Source of the DNA: an uncultured Prevotella sp.
GTDB taxonomy: Bacteria; Bacteroidota; Bacteroidia; Bacteroidales; Bacteroidaceae
DNA: 44,493 bases
Direction: 5' to 3'
NCBI GenBank assembly: GCA_946183415.1
Contig: CAMHAM010000020.1
Coordinates: 1 to 44,493 of the forward strand
A program made the translations under genes and the position numbers. The notes under the pieces were generated by a model. It made no database searches. It saw only the letters and a program-made list of their open reading frames with translations, and had not been told where the DNA came from. This document shows, piece by piece, positions 31,520 to 40,266 of the stretch (positions are counted from its first letter, which is position 1; each line of letters opens with the position of its first letter).

Positions 31520-34033
31520 ATGATGAAAAAACTCAAATTATCGCTCATGTTTATTCTGAGTATTTTGACGCTTAGCGCCCATGCTCAGATGCTTTCAAAA
31601 GGGGTCACAAAACTGTTGGCAGACAATCGGAACGCCAACATCAGCAACGTGCTGTATGACCTCAGTTTCAACATCCCTGCCGACGTCAACCAGCAGGTGA
31701 CAGGTAAGAACATCATCACCTTCGAGCTGAAAGAGAAGGCAGATGTAGTGCTCGACTTCCAGGGAGGTTTCGACGGCACCTATTACGTCTATACCGGTAA
31801 GAAAGGCAAGCGCCGCCAGGCATTCGCCACCTACAAGGACGAACACATCATCATCCCGGAAAAATACCTTGAGGCAGGAAAGAATAAGATTGAGTTGAGC
31901 TTCACCAGCCTCGACAAGGCGCTGAATCGCCAGAAGGACTATATGTACACCCTCTTCGTGCCCGACAAAGCCCGTTCGGTGTTCCCGTGCTTTGACCAGC
32001 CCGACCTCAGAGCCCGCTTCCTGACAAAGCTCAACGTGCCCAATGGTTGGAAGACGATGACCAGCGACGGCTGCTGTCCGCTGCCCACTTACCTCTACTC
32101 CTTCGTGGCAGGTAACTTCTATGAGAAAACCTCAACCCGCGACGGACGTGAGATGCGCGCCCTCTACCGCGAGACCGATCCCGAGAAGGTGGCACAGCTC
32201 GACAAGGTGTTCGACGAGGCTGCCGCCGCCCTGAAATGGCTGGAAGGCTATACAGGAATTGCAAATCCCTTTGCCGACAAGTACGGAATCGTGCTCATCC
32301 CCGGTTATCAGTTTGGCGGTATGGAGCACCCAGGCGCCATCCAGCTCAATGCTCGCAGGATTTTCCTTGAGAAGAACGCCACCCAGGAAGAGCTGTTGGC
32401 TCGTACTGAGCTCATCGCCCACGAGACCGCTCACCTCTGGTTTGGCGACCTCGTAGCCCCGAAGTGGTTTGAGGACGTATGGGCCAAGGAAGTGTTTGCC
32501 AACTTCATGGCATCGAAAATCACCCGTCGCCAATATAATAAGATGGATCACGCCCTCAACTTCATCAAGACCTATCAGGCCAAGGCTATCGCGACCGACC
32601 GTACGGAGGGCACCCACCCCATCGCTCAGGATCTCGACAACCTGAATCACGCCAGTCTGCTCTACGACGACATCGTCTACGACAAGGCACCCGTGATGAT
32701 GCGTATGCTCGAACGTATGATGGAGCCCCAAGTGTTGCAGCGCGGCCTGCAGAAGTATCTCTCTGAGCATGCCTACGCCAATGCCTCATGGGACGATCTC
32801 ATCGCCACCCTCGACAAGGAAGCCCCCGCTATCGGCATTCGTCAGTTCAGCGATGTCTGGGTGAAGCAGAAGGGTATGCCAAACATTCACACAGCCTATC
32901 GAGACGGCAAGGTGACCATCACCCAGACCGATCCCTATGGACGTGGAATCGTATGGCGCCAGAAGTTCAAGGTGCAGCTCATCTATGAACTGGGGCGCAG
33001 CCGTGTGCTCGACGTAGAGATGGATCAGCCTCAGAAGACATTCACCGTGGCATTCAAGCCCGACTATATCCTGCCAAACTACGACGGTCAGGGCTATGGC
33101 CGCTTCACGCTCGACGATGAGTTCTCGAAGAAGCTGCCCATGCGTCTGCTCACCACCCGCGACGATCTGGCACGCTACGCCCTGTTGCTGACCATCCACG
33201 ACAACTACCTGATGGGCAGGATCGCCCCCTCACACTTTGGAGAGCTCTATCGTATGATGATGCGTGAGAAGAATCCGCTCATTATGTCGACTGCCGTCGA
33301 TCACATGCACAAGATCGCCTTCGACATGACCTTGAGCCAGCGCAAGACCCTCGAACTCTGTATGCTCGACCTGCTCGGTGAGAACCGCACAAAGGAGTGC
33401 AGCCAGTATATCATCCGTAAGTTGGCCAACAACGCCGTTTCACCAGAGGTACTCGACAAGATCTACACCATCTGGAAACTCCATAACGACCCAGCCTTCA
33501 ATGAGCACGACTATATGGATATGGCCTATCGCCTCGCGATGACACGCCCCGACCAGCGTCAGGACATCCTCGCTACCCAGCGCGGAAGGCTCTCAAACAA
33601 TGAGCTCCGTGACGAGTTCGACTTTATCAGTCGGGCCTGTGACCCCTCTGCCGAGGCACGCACCAAGCTGTTCAACGAACTGCTGAAGCCGGAGAACCGT
33701 AAGCATGAGCCGTGGGCCATCCGCGCCATCAACCTGTTGAGTGCCGACATCTACGAGCCCCAGAACAACAACCTCATCACGCCCAGTCTGAAATCACTGG
33801 AATATATCCAGGAGACCAGCGACATCTTCTTCCCCGAGAAGTGGGTCAAGGCATTGCTCAGTCATCACAAGAGCAATGATGCCAAGCAGGAAGTGGAGAA
33901 ATTCCTCAACGCGAATCCCAACTTCCCCGCTAACCTGAAGAACAAGATTCTCGCCGCTGCCTTCGTTCTGATGAAGCAGGAGCCATACGTAGAGAAAGCC
34001 CAACCCAAAGTTGTCAAGAGCAAGAAACGCTAA
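31520..34033 (+). CDS. M1 family zinc aminopeptidase
   Basis: An 837-aa exported metallopeptidase. The signal peptide ends LSAHAQ (about residue 23). The exopeptidase substrate motif is GGMEHPGAI (the GxMEN equivalent), and the zinc site is HETAH (H301, E302, H305) with the third ligand E324 in WAKEVFANF, exactly HExxH-18x-E. The domain order is N-terminal beta-saddle, thermolysin-like catalytic domain and a C-terminal helical region with many short repeats. It should release N-terminal residues from peptides in the periplasm. Two adjacent ATG codons (31520, 31523) are possible starts; the frame opens at 31469 but upstream of the promoter. A strong terminator follows. Confidence 0.93.
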   Translation: MMKKLKLSLMFILSILTLSAHAQMLSKGVTKLLADNRNANISNVLYDLSFNIPADVNQQVTGKNIITFELKEKADVVLDFQGGFDGTYYVYTGKKGKRRQAFATYKDEHIIIPEKYLEAGKNKIELSFTSLDKALNRQKDYMYTLFVPDKARSVFPCFDQPDLRARFLTKLNVPNGWKTMTSDGCCPLPTYLYSFVAGNFYEKTSTRDGREMRALYRETDPEKVAQLDKVFDEAAAALKWLEGYTGIANPFADKYGIVLIPGYQFGGMEHPGAIQLNARRIFLEKNATQEELLARTELIAHETAHLWFGDLVAPKWFEDVWAKEVFANFMASKITRRQYNKMDHALNFIKTYQAKAIATDRTEGTHPIAQDLDNLNHASLLYDDIVYDKAPVMMRMLERMMEPQVLQRGLQKYLSEHAYANASWDDLIATLDKEAPAIGIRQFSDVWVKQKGMPNIHTAYRDGKVTITQTDPYGRGIVWRQKFKVQLIYELGRSRVLDVEMDQPQKTFTVAFKPDYILPNYDGQGYGRFTLDDEFSKKLPMRLLTTRDDLARYALLLTIHDNYLMGRIAPSHFGELYRMMMREKNPLIMSTAVDHMHKIAFDMTLSQRKTLELCMLDLLGENRTKECSQYIIRKLANNAVSPEVLDKIYTIWKLHNDPAFNEHDYMDMAYRLAMTRPDQRQDILATQRGRLSNNELRDEFDFISRACDPSAEARTKLFNELLKPENRKHEPWAIRAINLLSADIYEPQNNNLITPSLKSLEYIQETSDIFFPEKWVKALLSHHKSNDAKQEVEKFLNANPNFPANLKNKILAAAFVLMKQEPYVEKAQPKVVKSKKR

Positions 34034-34041
34034 ATAAATCG

Positions 34042-34080
34042 AATAATCCCCCGTTCATCACTGACCGGGGGATTATTATA
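34042..34080. terminator. Bidirectional terminator between the M1 peptidase and alarmone synthetase genes
   Basis: A perfect 12-bp stem (34042-34053 with 34066-34077, AATAATCCCCCG) has a 12-nt loop. T/A-rich flanks on both sides serve the convergent genes. Confidence 0.85.
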
Positions 34081-34087
34081 TCCATTG

Positions 34088-35185
34088 CTATGTCTGCATG
34101 AACGAGAGATTGTTAGCCTGCTCGATGAACATATCGGCCATCAACTCGTTAGAGGAATCATCACCATTAAGGATTTTCAAGATAAACAGAACGCCATCAC
34201 GGCCAAGTCCCGTCTTCAGGGCATAAACGATGCAGAGGTTCTGTAAGCCCACATTCTCAGAGAGGATGTCAAGATCGGTAAGAGCCAGCTGAGAGAGAGC
34301 CAGCTGATAGGCAGCATCGCTGTATGTCTCAATGAACCGCTGTACATCGCCGAGCGTATCGAAATGGAAATACTCGAGCACAGGCAGGAAAGGCATCAGA
34401 GAGGTGGGGTAGATCTCAGCCTGATTAGTAGCAGCGATACGCTGATTAAGCGGATCGAACGGCTTCATGGAAAGATAGCTGCGGAAGGAAGCCTCATCAA
34501 GCGGTACCTCATCGAGCTTGCCAGAAGCGACCAACGACTGTATGCGGCGGCGATAGTCGGTCAACGTGGTGCGCAGACGACTGAACTCATCATCGACGAG
34601 CTCCAGCATACCAGCCAGACGGCTGAACTGACGTCGATATTCCCTGGGGATACGGACATCACCTTTGTAGCCCGTATCGTGCTCGATGGTAGACCATACA
34701 TGTTGGAGGGCCGTACGCATTTGGATCTCAAAGCGGAACTCATTGAGCTCGGGCATCTGATAGTCGAAGATGAGACTCTTAGGTATACGACAGATATAGT
34801 GGAGGGAGTTGTAGCCGAAGCTGTCGAGCTGGTGGAGCTTACGCTTATCGACCGATTCGTTCCAGTCAACACTGAAGATGTGCTTCACAATAGCAGCCAC
34901 CTTGTCGACATCGTCGGTATAGAAGGTGATGATACGCAGTCCGAGTATATCGGTGACATCGTCGAGCGTCTTATATTTGGCACCTTTCAACTCCAGCTTT
35001 CCACGTAGTGACTTTTCCGTCTTGATACGATGCTCGATGGAGTTGATATATAGGCCGTTCTCCTGAAAGGTCCAACGAAGCTTGTCGTAAACGAGCTTGT
35101 CCATACGTTCATAGATATGCTTACGCTGCTTATATTGCTGCATGAGCATCTCTCCATGAGGGTCTAATGAAATTTGGCTTGCCAT
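34088..35185 (-). CDS. RelA/SpoT-domain (p)ppGpp synthetase-like protein
   Basis: A 365-aa stand-alone synthetase-domain protein. The N-terminal ~210 residues contain the RelA/SpoT nucleotidyltransferase signature: DVTDILGLRIITFYTDDVDK, LDSFGYNSLHYICRIP and EFRFEIQMRTALQHVWSTIEHD. No HD hydrolase, TGS or ACT domain is present, so it should make, not degrade, the alarmone. The C-terminal ~140 residues are helical and unassigned. ATG at 35185 (MASQISLDPHGE) is chosen, 24 nt downstream of a -7 element; the frame is open to 35392, across the purL promoter. It is divergent from purL. Confidence 0.85.
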   Translation of the reverse strand: MASQISLDPHGEMLMQQYKQRKHIYERMDKLVYDKLRWTFQENGLYINSIEHRIKTEKSLRGKLELKGAKYKTLDDVTDILGLRIITFYTDDVDKVAAIVKHIFSVDWNESVDKRKLHQLDSFGYNSLHYICRIPKSLIFDYQMPELNEFRFEIQMRTALQHVWSTIEHDTGYKGDVRIPREYRRQFSRLAGMLELVDDEFSRLRTTLTDYRRRIQSLVASGKLDEVPLDEASFRSYLSMKPFDPLNQRIAATNQAEIYPTSLMPFLPVLEYFHFDTLGDVQRFIETYSDAAYQLALSQLALTDLDILSENVGLQNLCIVYALKTGLGRDGVLFILKILNGDDSSNELMADMFIEQANNLSFMQT

Positions 35186-35208
35186 GACTGATCTTTTCTT
35201 GCTGGCTG

Positions 35209-35216
35209 CAAAGTTA
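35209..35216 (-). promoter_or_regulatory. -7 promoter element of the alarmone synthetase gene
   Basis: TAACTTTG on the minus strand fits TAnnTTTG, 23 bp upstream of the ATG at 35185, back-to-back with the purL promoter. Confidence 0.6.
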
Positions 35217-35257
35217 AGGATAATTTTTGTAAGTTCACGCCTTTTTACAAAAAGAAT

Positions 35258-35288
35258 TTTGTAATATGCGGATTTTTGAGTACCTTTG
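35258..35288 (+). promoter_or_regulatory. purL promoter (TTTG-N19-TACCTTTG)
   Basis: TTTG at 35258-35261 and TACCTTTG at 35281-35288 match both Bacteroidota elements with a 19-bp spacer, the best full match in the window. The ATG is 32 bp downstream. Confidence 0.75.
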
Positions 35289-35320
35289 CGCTCAAAATCA
35301 GAATAAACAATTAATAAGGT

Positions 35321-38300
35321 ATGATACGATTCTTCCAGACCCCACAAAAAACGGTGATAGCCACAGAGGTTGATCACACACTCAGTGAACAAGAAATCAA
35401 GGAATTAAACTGGCTGTACGGCGAGGCATCACTGTTGGATGCAGAGCAACTGGAGGGCTACTACGTCGGTCCGCGCCGCGAGATGGTAACCCCCTGGTCG
35501 ACCAATGCCGTCGAGATTACTCAGAACATGGGTATCAAGGGCATCAGCCGAATAGAGGAATATTTCCCCGCCAGTAGCAAGGATGCCGAGCACGATGAGA
35601 TGTTGCAGCGCATGTATCATGGTCTGAACCAGGACATCTTCACCATCAACATCAAGCCCGAGCCTATCAAGTATGTGGATAATCTGGAGGAATATAACGA
35701 GCAGGAAGGTCTGGCTCTGAGTCCAGAAGAGATCGAATACCTGCACGGACTGGAGAAACAGAACGGTCGTCCGCTGACTGACTCAGAGATCTTCGGTTTC
35801 GCTCAGATCAACTCTGAGCACTGTCGCCATAAGATCTTCGGAGGTACATTCATCATCGACGGCAAGGAGATGGAGAGCTCGCTCTTCGCCATGATTAAGA
35901 AGACCACACAGGAGAATCCCAACAAGATTCTCTCGGCATACAAGGACAACGTGGCATTTGCACAGGGTCCAGTGGTGGAGCAGTTTGCCCCGAAGGATCA
36001 GAGCACCAGCGACTACTTCCAAGTAAAAGATATCGAGAGTGTGATCTCGTTGAAGGCAGAGACCCACAACTTCCCCACTACCGTAGAGCCGTTCAACGGT
36101 GCCGCAACCGGTACGGGTGGTGAGATCCGCGACCGTATGGGTGGTGGTGTCGGTTCATGGCCCATCGCCGGTACTGCTGTATATATGACAGCTTATCCCC
36201 GTCTTGACGACTCAGAATTTTCGAGGAGTGAGGTTACCAGGGACTGGGAGGACATTCTGCCCGTGCGCCAGTGGTTGTATCAGACACCTGAGCAAATTCT
36301 GATTAAGGCTTCGAATGGTGCTTCCGACTTCGGTAATAAGTTCGGTCAGCCACTGATTTGTGGTTCTGTGCTCACCTTCGAGCATCAAGAGACCTCAGAC
36401 GATTCTCACTCCTCACTCCACACTCCCCACTCCACGAAATACGCCTATGACAAGGTCATTATGCTGGCTGGTGGTGTAGGTTACGGCACCAAGCGCGACT
36501 GTCTGAAGAAGGAGCCCCAGAAAGGCAACAAGGTGGTCGTAGTTGGTGGTGACAACTACCGCATCGGACTGGGTGGCGGTTCTGTATCATCAGTAGATAC
36601 TGGTCGCTATAGCAATGGTATCGAGTTGAACGCCGTTCAGCGTGCCAACCCCGAGATGCAGAAGCGTGCCTACAACCTGGTGCGTGCCCTCTGTGAGGAG
36701 GATGTGAACCCTGTTGTAAGTATCCACGACCACGGTTCTGCCGGTCACCTGAACTGTCTGTCGGAACTCGTTGAGGAGTGCGGTGGTGAGATTGACATGA
36801 CCAAGCTACCTATTGGCGACAAGACGCTGAGTTCAAAGGAAATCATCGCCAACGAAAGTCAGGAGCGTATGGGCTTGCTCATCGACGAGAAGCACATCGA
36901 ACATGTACGTAAGATTGCTGAGCGTGAGCGTGCTCCACTGTATGTAGTCGGAGAGACCACTGGCGATGCCCACTTCTCATTCAAGCAGGGTGACGGCGTG
37001 AAACCTTTCGACCTCGACGTGGCTCAGATGTTCGGTCACTCGCCCAAGACCATCATGAAAGACAATACGGTAGAGCGTCACTACGAGGACGTGACCTACA
37101 GTCAAGATAAGATCAATGAATACCTCAACCGCGTGCTCCAGTTGGAGGCTGTGGCTTGTAAAGACTGGTTGACCAACAAGGTGGACCGTTCGGTAACAGG
37201 CAAGATTGCCCGTCAACAGTGTCAGGGTGAGATCCAGTTGCCTCTGAGCGACTGTGGTGTGGTAGCTCTCGACTATCGTGGCGTGAAGGGTATCGCCACC
37301 GCCTTAGGACATGCGCCTCAGGCTGGTCTGGCTGATCCTGCTGCTGGTTCCGTGCTGTCAGTTGCTGAAGCACTGACTAATATCGTCTGGGCACCATTGG
37401 CAGAAGGCATGGACTCATTGAGTCTCTCAGCCAACTGGATGTGGCCTTGCCGCTCGCAGGAGGGTGAGGATGCCCGTCTGTATGCAGGTGTAAAGGCGCT
37501 GAGCGATTTCTGCTGCGACCTGCACGTCAACGTGCCGACAGGAAAGGACTCGCTGTCTTTGAGTCAGCAATATCCTAACGGTGAAAAGATTATCTCTCCG
37601 GGAACAGTCATCGTCAGTGCCGGTGGAGAGGTTTCAGATATCAAGAAGGTGGTATCACCCGTATTAGTGAACGATAAGAACGCATCACTCTATCATATCG
37701 ACTTCTCGTTCGACGAGCAGCGCCTTGGAGGTTCAGCCTTTGCCCAGAGCTTAGGCAAAATAGGCGACGATGTGCCAACCGTGAAGAATGCCGAGTACTT
37801 TGCCGATGCCTTCATGGCTGTGCAGCAGATGATTGAGAAGGGTTGGATTATGGCAGGTCACGACATCTCCGCCGGTGGTCTGATCACCACCCTGCTTGAG
37901 ATGTGCTTCGCCAACCAGAAGGGGGGTATGCATATCAACCTGCACGACATTTGCAAGGATGGTGATGTAGCGAAGGCTCTCTTCGCTGAGAACCCAGGTG
38001 TAGTCATCGAGGTAAGCGATCAGTACAAACAGGAGTTCAAGGACTTCATGGAGGAACAGGGTGTTGGTTTTGCTAAGATCGGTTATCCTGTAGAGGATGC
38101 CCGCAGCATCGTGGTGAAGGCTGGCGAGAAGGAACTGACCTTCGACATCGATACACTCCGTGACACATGGTACAAGACCTCTTACCTGCTCGATCGCAAG
38201 CAGAGCTTCAACGGCAAGGCTAAGGAACGTTTTGAGAACTACAAGAAGCAACCTATCGAGATGAAGTTTAATAAGAACTTCACTGGCACCCTCGCTCAGT

Positions 38301-39076
38301 ATGGCATCTCTGCCGACCGACGTGAGAGAACTGGCATCAAGGCAGCCATCATCCGTGAGAAGGGTACCAACGGTGAGCGTGAGATGGCCTACTGCCTCTA
38401 CCTCGCAGGCTTCGATGTAAAGGACGTGATGATGACCGACCTGATCAGTGGTCGTGAGACACTTGAGGATATCAATATGATTGTGTTCTGTGGTGGATTC
38501 TCCAACTCCGACGTACTGGGTTCTGCTAAAGGTTGGGCTGGTGCTTTCCTCTTCAACCCCAAGGCCAAGGAGGCACTCGATAAGTTCTATGCCCGCGAGG
38601 ACACCCTCTCACTGGGTATCTGTAACGGTTGTCAGCTGATGGTGGAACTCGGTCTCACTGGTGCCAAGGGTGCCAAGATGCTGCACAACGATAGTCATAA
38701 GTTCGAGAGTGAGTTCATCAGCCTGAGTATTCCACAGAACAACTCAGTGATGTTTGGCAGCCTGAGCGGCAACAAACTCGGACTTTGGGTAGCCCACGGT
38801 GAGGGTAAGTTCTCACTGCCTGAAACAGAGAGTAGCTATAACGTAATTGCCAAGTACAACTACGCTGATTATCCTGCTAATCCTAACGGATCAGACTACA
38901 ACGTGGCAGGTATCTGTTCTGCCGATGGTCGTCATCTCTGCATGATGCCTCACCTGGAGCGCGCCGTGTTCCCCTGGCAGAATGCCTGGTATCCAGCTGA
39001 TCGCCGTAACGATGAGGTGACACCTTGGATTGAGGCATTCGTCAATGCACGTCAGTGGATTGAGAAGAGAATATAG
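35321..39076 (+). CDS. purL: Phosphoribosylformylglycinamidine synthase, single-chain
   Basis: A 1251-aa enzyme that converts FGAR, glutamine and ATP to FGAM in de novo purine synthesis. It has the full single-polypeptide layout: N-terminal PurS-like and linker domains, two AIRS-like halves (first with INSEHCRHKIFGG, AETHNFPTTVEPFNGAATGT and GGEIRDRMGGG; second with the structural nucleotide site, PTGKDSLSLS and AGHDISAGGLITTLLEM), and a class I glutaminase domain (VFCGGFSNSDVLGSAKGWAG, nucleophile C1101 in LGICNGCQLM, late MMPHLERAVFPWQ). Length is slightly below gammaproteobacterial PurL. Residues about 362-371 (HSSLHTPHST) are encoded by a heptamer repeat array and look like a tolerated insertion in a surface loop. 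Confidence 0.97.
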   Translation: MIRFFQTPQKTVIATEVDHTLSEQEIKELNWLYGEASLLDAEQLEGYYVGPRREMVTPWSTNAVEITQNMGIKGISRIEEYFPASSKDAEHDEMLQRMYHGLNQDIFTINIKPEPIKYVDNLEEYNEQEGLALSPEEIEYLHGLEKQNGRPLTDSEIFGFAQINSEHCRHKIFGGTFIIDGKEMESSLFAMIKKTTQENPNKILSAYKDNVAFAQGPVVEQFAPKDQSTSDYFQVKDIESVISLKAETHNFPTTVEPFNGAATGTGGEIRDRMGGGVGSWPIAGTAVYMTAYPRLDDSEFSRSEVTRDWEDILPVRQWLYQTPEQILIKASNGASDFGNKFGQPLICGSVLTFEHQETSDDSHSSLHTPHSTKYAYDKVIMLAGGVGYGTKRDCLKKEPQKGNKVVVVGGDNYRIGLGGGSVSSVDTGRYSNGIELNAVQRANPEMQKRAYNLVRALCEEDVNPVVSIHDHGSAGHLNCLSELVEECGGEIDMTKLPIGDKTLSSKEIIANESQERMGLLIDEKHIEHVRKIAERERAPLYVVGETTGDAHFSFKQGDGVKPFDLDVAQMFGHSPKTIMKDNTVERHYEDVTYSQDKINEYLNRVLQLEAVACKDWLTNKVDRSVTGKIARQQCQGEIQLPLSDCGVVALDYRGVKGIATALGHAPQAGLADPAAGSVLSVAEALTNIVWAPLAEGMDSLSLSANWMWPCRSQEGEDARLYAGVKALSDFCCDLHVNVPTGKDSLSLSQQYPNGEKIISPGTVIVSAGGEVSDIKKVVSPVLVNDKNASLYHIDFSFDEQRLGGSAFAQSLGKIGDDVPTVKNAEYFADAFMAVQQMIEKGWIMAGHDISAGGLITTLLEMCFANQKGGMHINLHDICKDGDVAKALFAENPGVVIEVSDQYKQEFKDFMEEQGVGFAKIGYPVEDARSIVVKAGEKELTFDIDTLRDTWYKTSYLLDRKQSFNGKAKERFENYKKQPIEMKFNKNFTGTLAQYGISADRRERTGIKAAIIREKGTNGEREMAYCLYLAGFDVKDVMMTDLISGRETLEDINMIVFCGGFSNSDVLGSAKGWAGAFLFNPKAKEALDKFYAREDTLSLGICNGCQLMVELGLTGAKGAKMLHNDSHKFESEFISLSIPQNNSVMFGSLSGNKLGLWVAHGEGKFSLPETESSYNVIAKYNYADYPANPNGSDYNVAGICSADGRHLCMMPHLERAVFPWQNAWYPADRRNDEVTPWIEAFVNARQWIEKRI
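36406..36433 (+). repeat. Four heptamer units (nCACTCC) inside purL
   Basis: TCACTCC, TCACTCC, ACACTCC and CCACTCC follow one another exactly and are read in frame as part of SSLHTPHST. As I recall, this heptamer type is otherwise found in Prevotella/Bacteroides spacers; finding it in a core metabolic gene is unusual. Confidence 0.85.
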
Positions 39077-39120
39077 GATATCATAGGGAGTCCTAGGTTA
39101 TTCTAAAAAGACTGAGACAG

Positions 39121-39693
39121 ATGAATCTCTACTGGGAATCATTTAAGACCTTCTTTAAGATTGGCATATTCACCCTGGGTGGTGGATATGCCATGATACC
39201 CTTGATAGAAGAGGAGGTGGTGAACAAGCACAAATGGGTGGACAAGGACGAGATGCTCGACCTGATAGCCATCGCCCAAAGTTGTCCTGGTGTGTTTGCC
39301 ATCAACATTGCCATCTTCATCGGCTATAAGCTGAAAAAGGTGCGCGGGGCGATTGCCACTACCCTTGGGACAGCCCTCCCCTCCTTCATGATCATTCTGG
39401 CCATCGCTATCTTCTTCAAGCAGTTTGAGGACAACAAAGTGGTGGCAGCCATCTTCCGAGGCATCCGTCCTGCCGTCGTGGCACTAATCGCCGTACCTAC
39501 GTTCCGTCTGGCACAGCGCGCAAAACTGAACTGGTACACCTTCTGGATACCCATCGTCGCTGCCCTCGCCATCTGGAAATACGGTTTCTCACCTATCTAC
39601 GTCATCATCATAGCCGCTATCGCCGGCTATGCCTATGGCAGAATCGTTCAGGAGAACGACAGTCGTAAACAAAAACAAGTGAAAGAATCATGA
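39121..39693 (+). CDS. Chromate transporter (CHR domain), first half
   Basis: A 190-aa membrane protein forming a single CHR domain: FKIGIFTLGGGYAMIPLIEEE near the N-terminus, then AIAQSCPGVFAINIAIFIGYK and GIRPAVVALIA, all family hallmarks. About six helices are predicted. Short-chain CHR proteins work as pairs of opposite topology; the second half overlaps this gene by 4 bp. Chromate/sulfate antiport is the known activity of some members; in gut anaerobes the real substrate may differ. It starts 44 bp after purL without a clear promoter, so read-through from purL is possible. Confidence 0.9.
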   Translation: MNLYWESFKTFFKIGIFTLGGGYAMIPLIEEEVVNKHKWVDKDEMLDLIAIAQSCPGVFAINIAIFIGYKLKKVRGAIATTLGTALPSFMIILAIAIFFKQFEDNKVVAAIFRGIRPAVVALIAVPTFRLAQRAKLNWYTFWIPIVAALAIWKYGFSPIYVIIIAAIAGYAYGRIVQENDSRKQKQVKES

Positions 39694-40265
39694 TATTCCT
39701 GTCGCTATTCATCACATTCTTCGAGATCGGACTCTTCGGATTCGGTGGCGGCTACGGCATGCTCTCACTGATACAGCACGAGACGGTAGAGACCCATCAC
39801 TGGCTGTCCACGTCGGAGTTCACCGATATCGTGGCCATCTCTCAGATGACACCAGGACCTATTGGCATCAACTCAGCTACCTATTGCGGCTATACTGCCA
39901 TCCACAATGCAGGCTATGGCAGTCTGATGGCCGTACTGGGTAGTGCCACTGCCACCTTCGCCCTCGTCTTGCCTTCACTCATCCTGATGATACTTATCAG
40001 CAAGATGTTCATGAAGTATATGAATACCTCACTGGTGCAGTCGGTATTCAAGGGATTACGCCCTGCCGTCGTCGGACTGCTCGCTGCTGCCACCCTGTTG
40101 CTTTGCAACAAAGAGAACTTCTCGACCCCGTCAGAGAATCCTTGGCAGTTCTACATCAGTTGTGCCCTTCTTGCCGCCACAGCCTTCGGCACTGGCTACC
40201 TGAAGATCAACCCCATCCGCATGATATGCTATGCGGGTATTGCAGGACTTTTATTACTCTACTGA
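39690..40265 (+). CDS. Chromate transporter (CHR domain), second half
   Basis: The 191-aa partner of the preceding CHR protein, with the same signatures: FEIGLFGFGGGYGMLSLIQHE, ISQMTPGPIGINSATYCGY and GLRPAVVGLLAAATLLL. The ATGA overlap (39690-39693) shows translational coupling, and the two chains should form one transporter. Its stop is 1 bp before the amylase ATG. Confidence 0.9.
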   Translation: MIFLSLFITFFEIGLFGFGGGYGMLSLIQHETVETHHWLSTSEFTDIVAISQMTPGPIGINSATYCGYTAIHNAGYGSLMAVLGSATATFALVLPSLILMILISKMFMKYMNTSLVQSVFKGLRPAVVGLLAAATLLLCNKENFSTPSENPWQFYISCALLAATAFGTGYLKINPIRMICYAGIAGLLLLY

Positions 40266-40266
40266 T

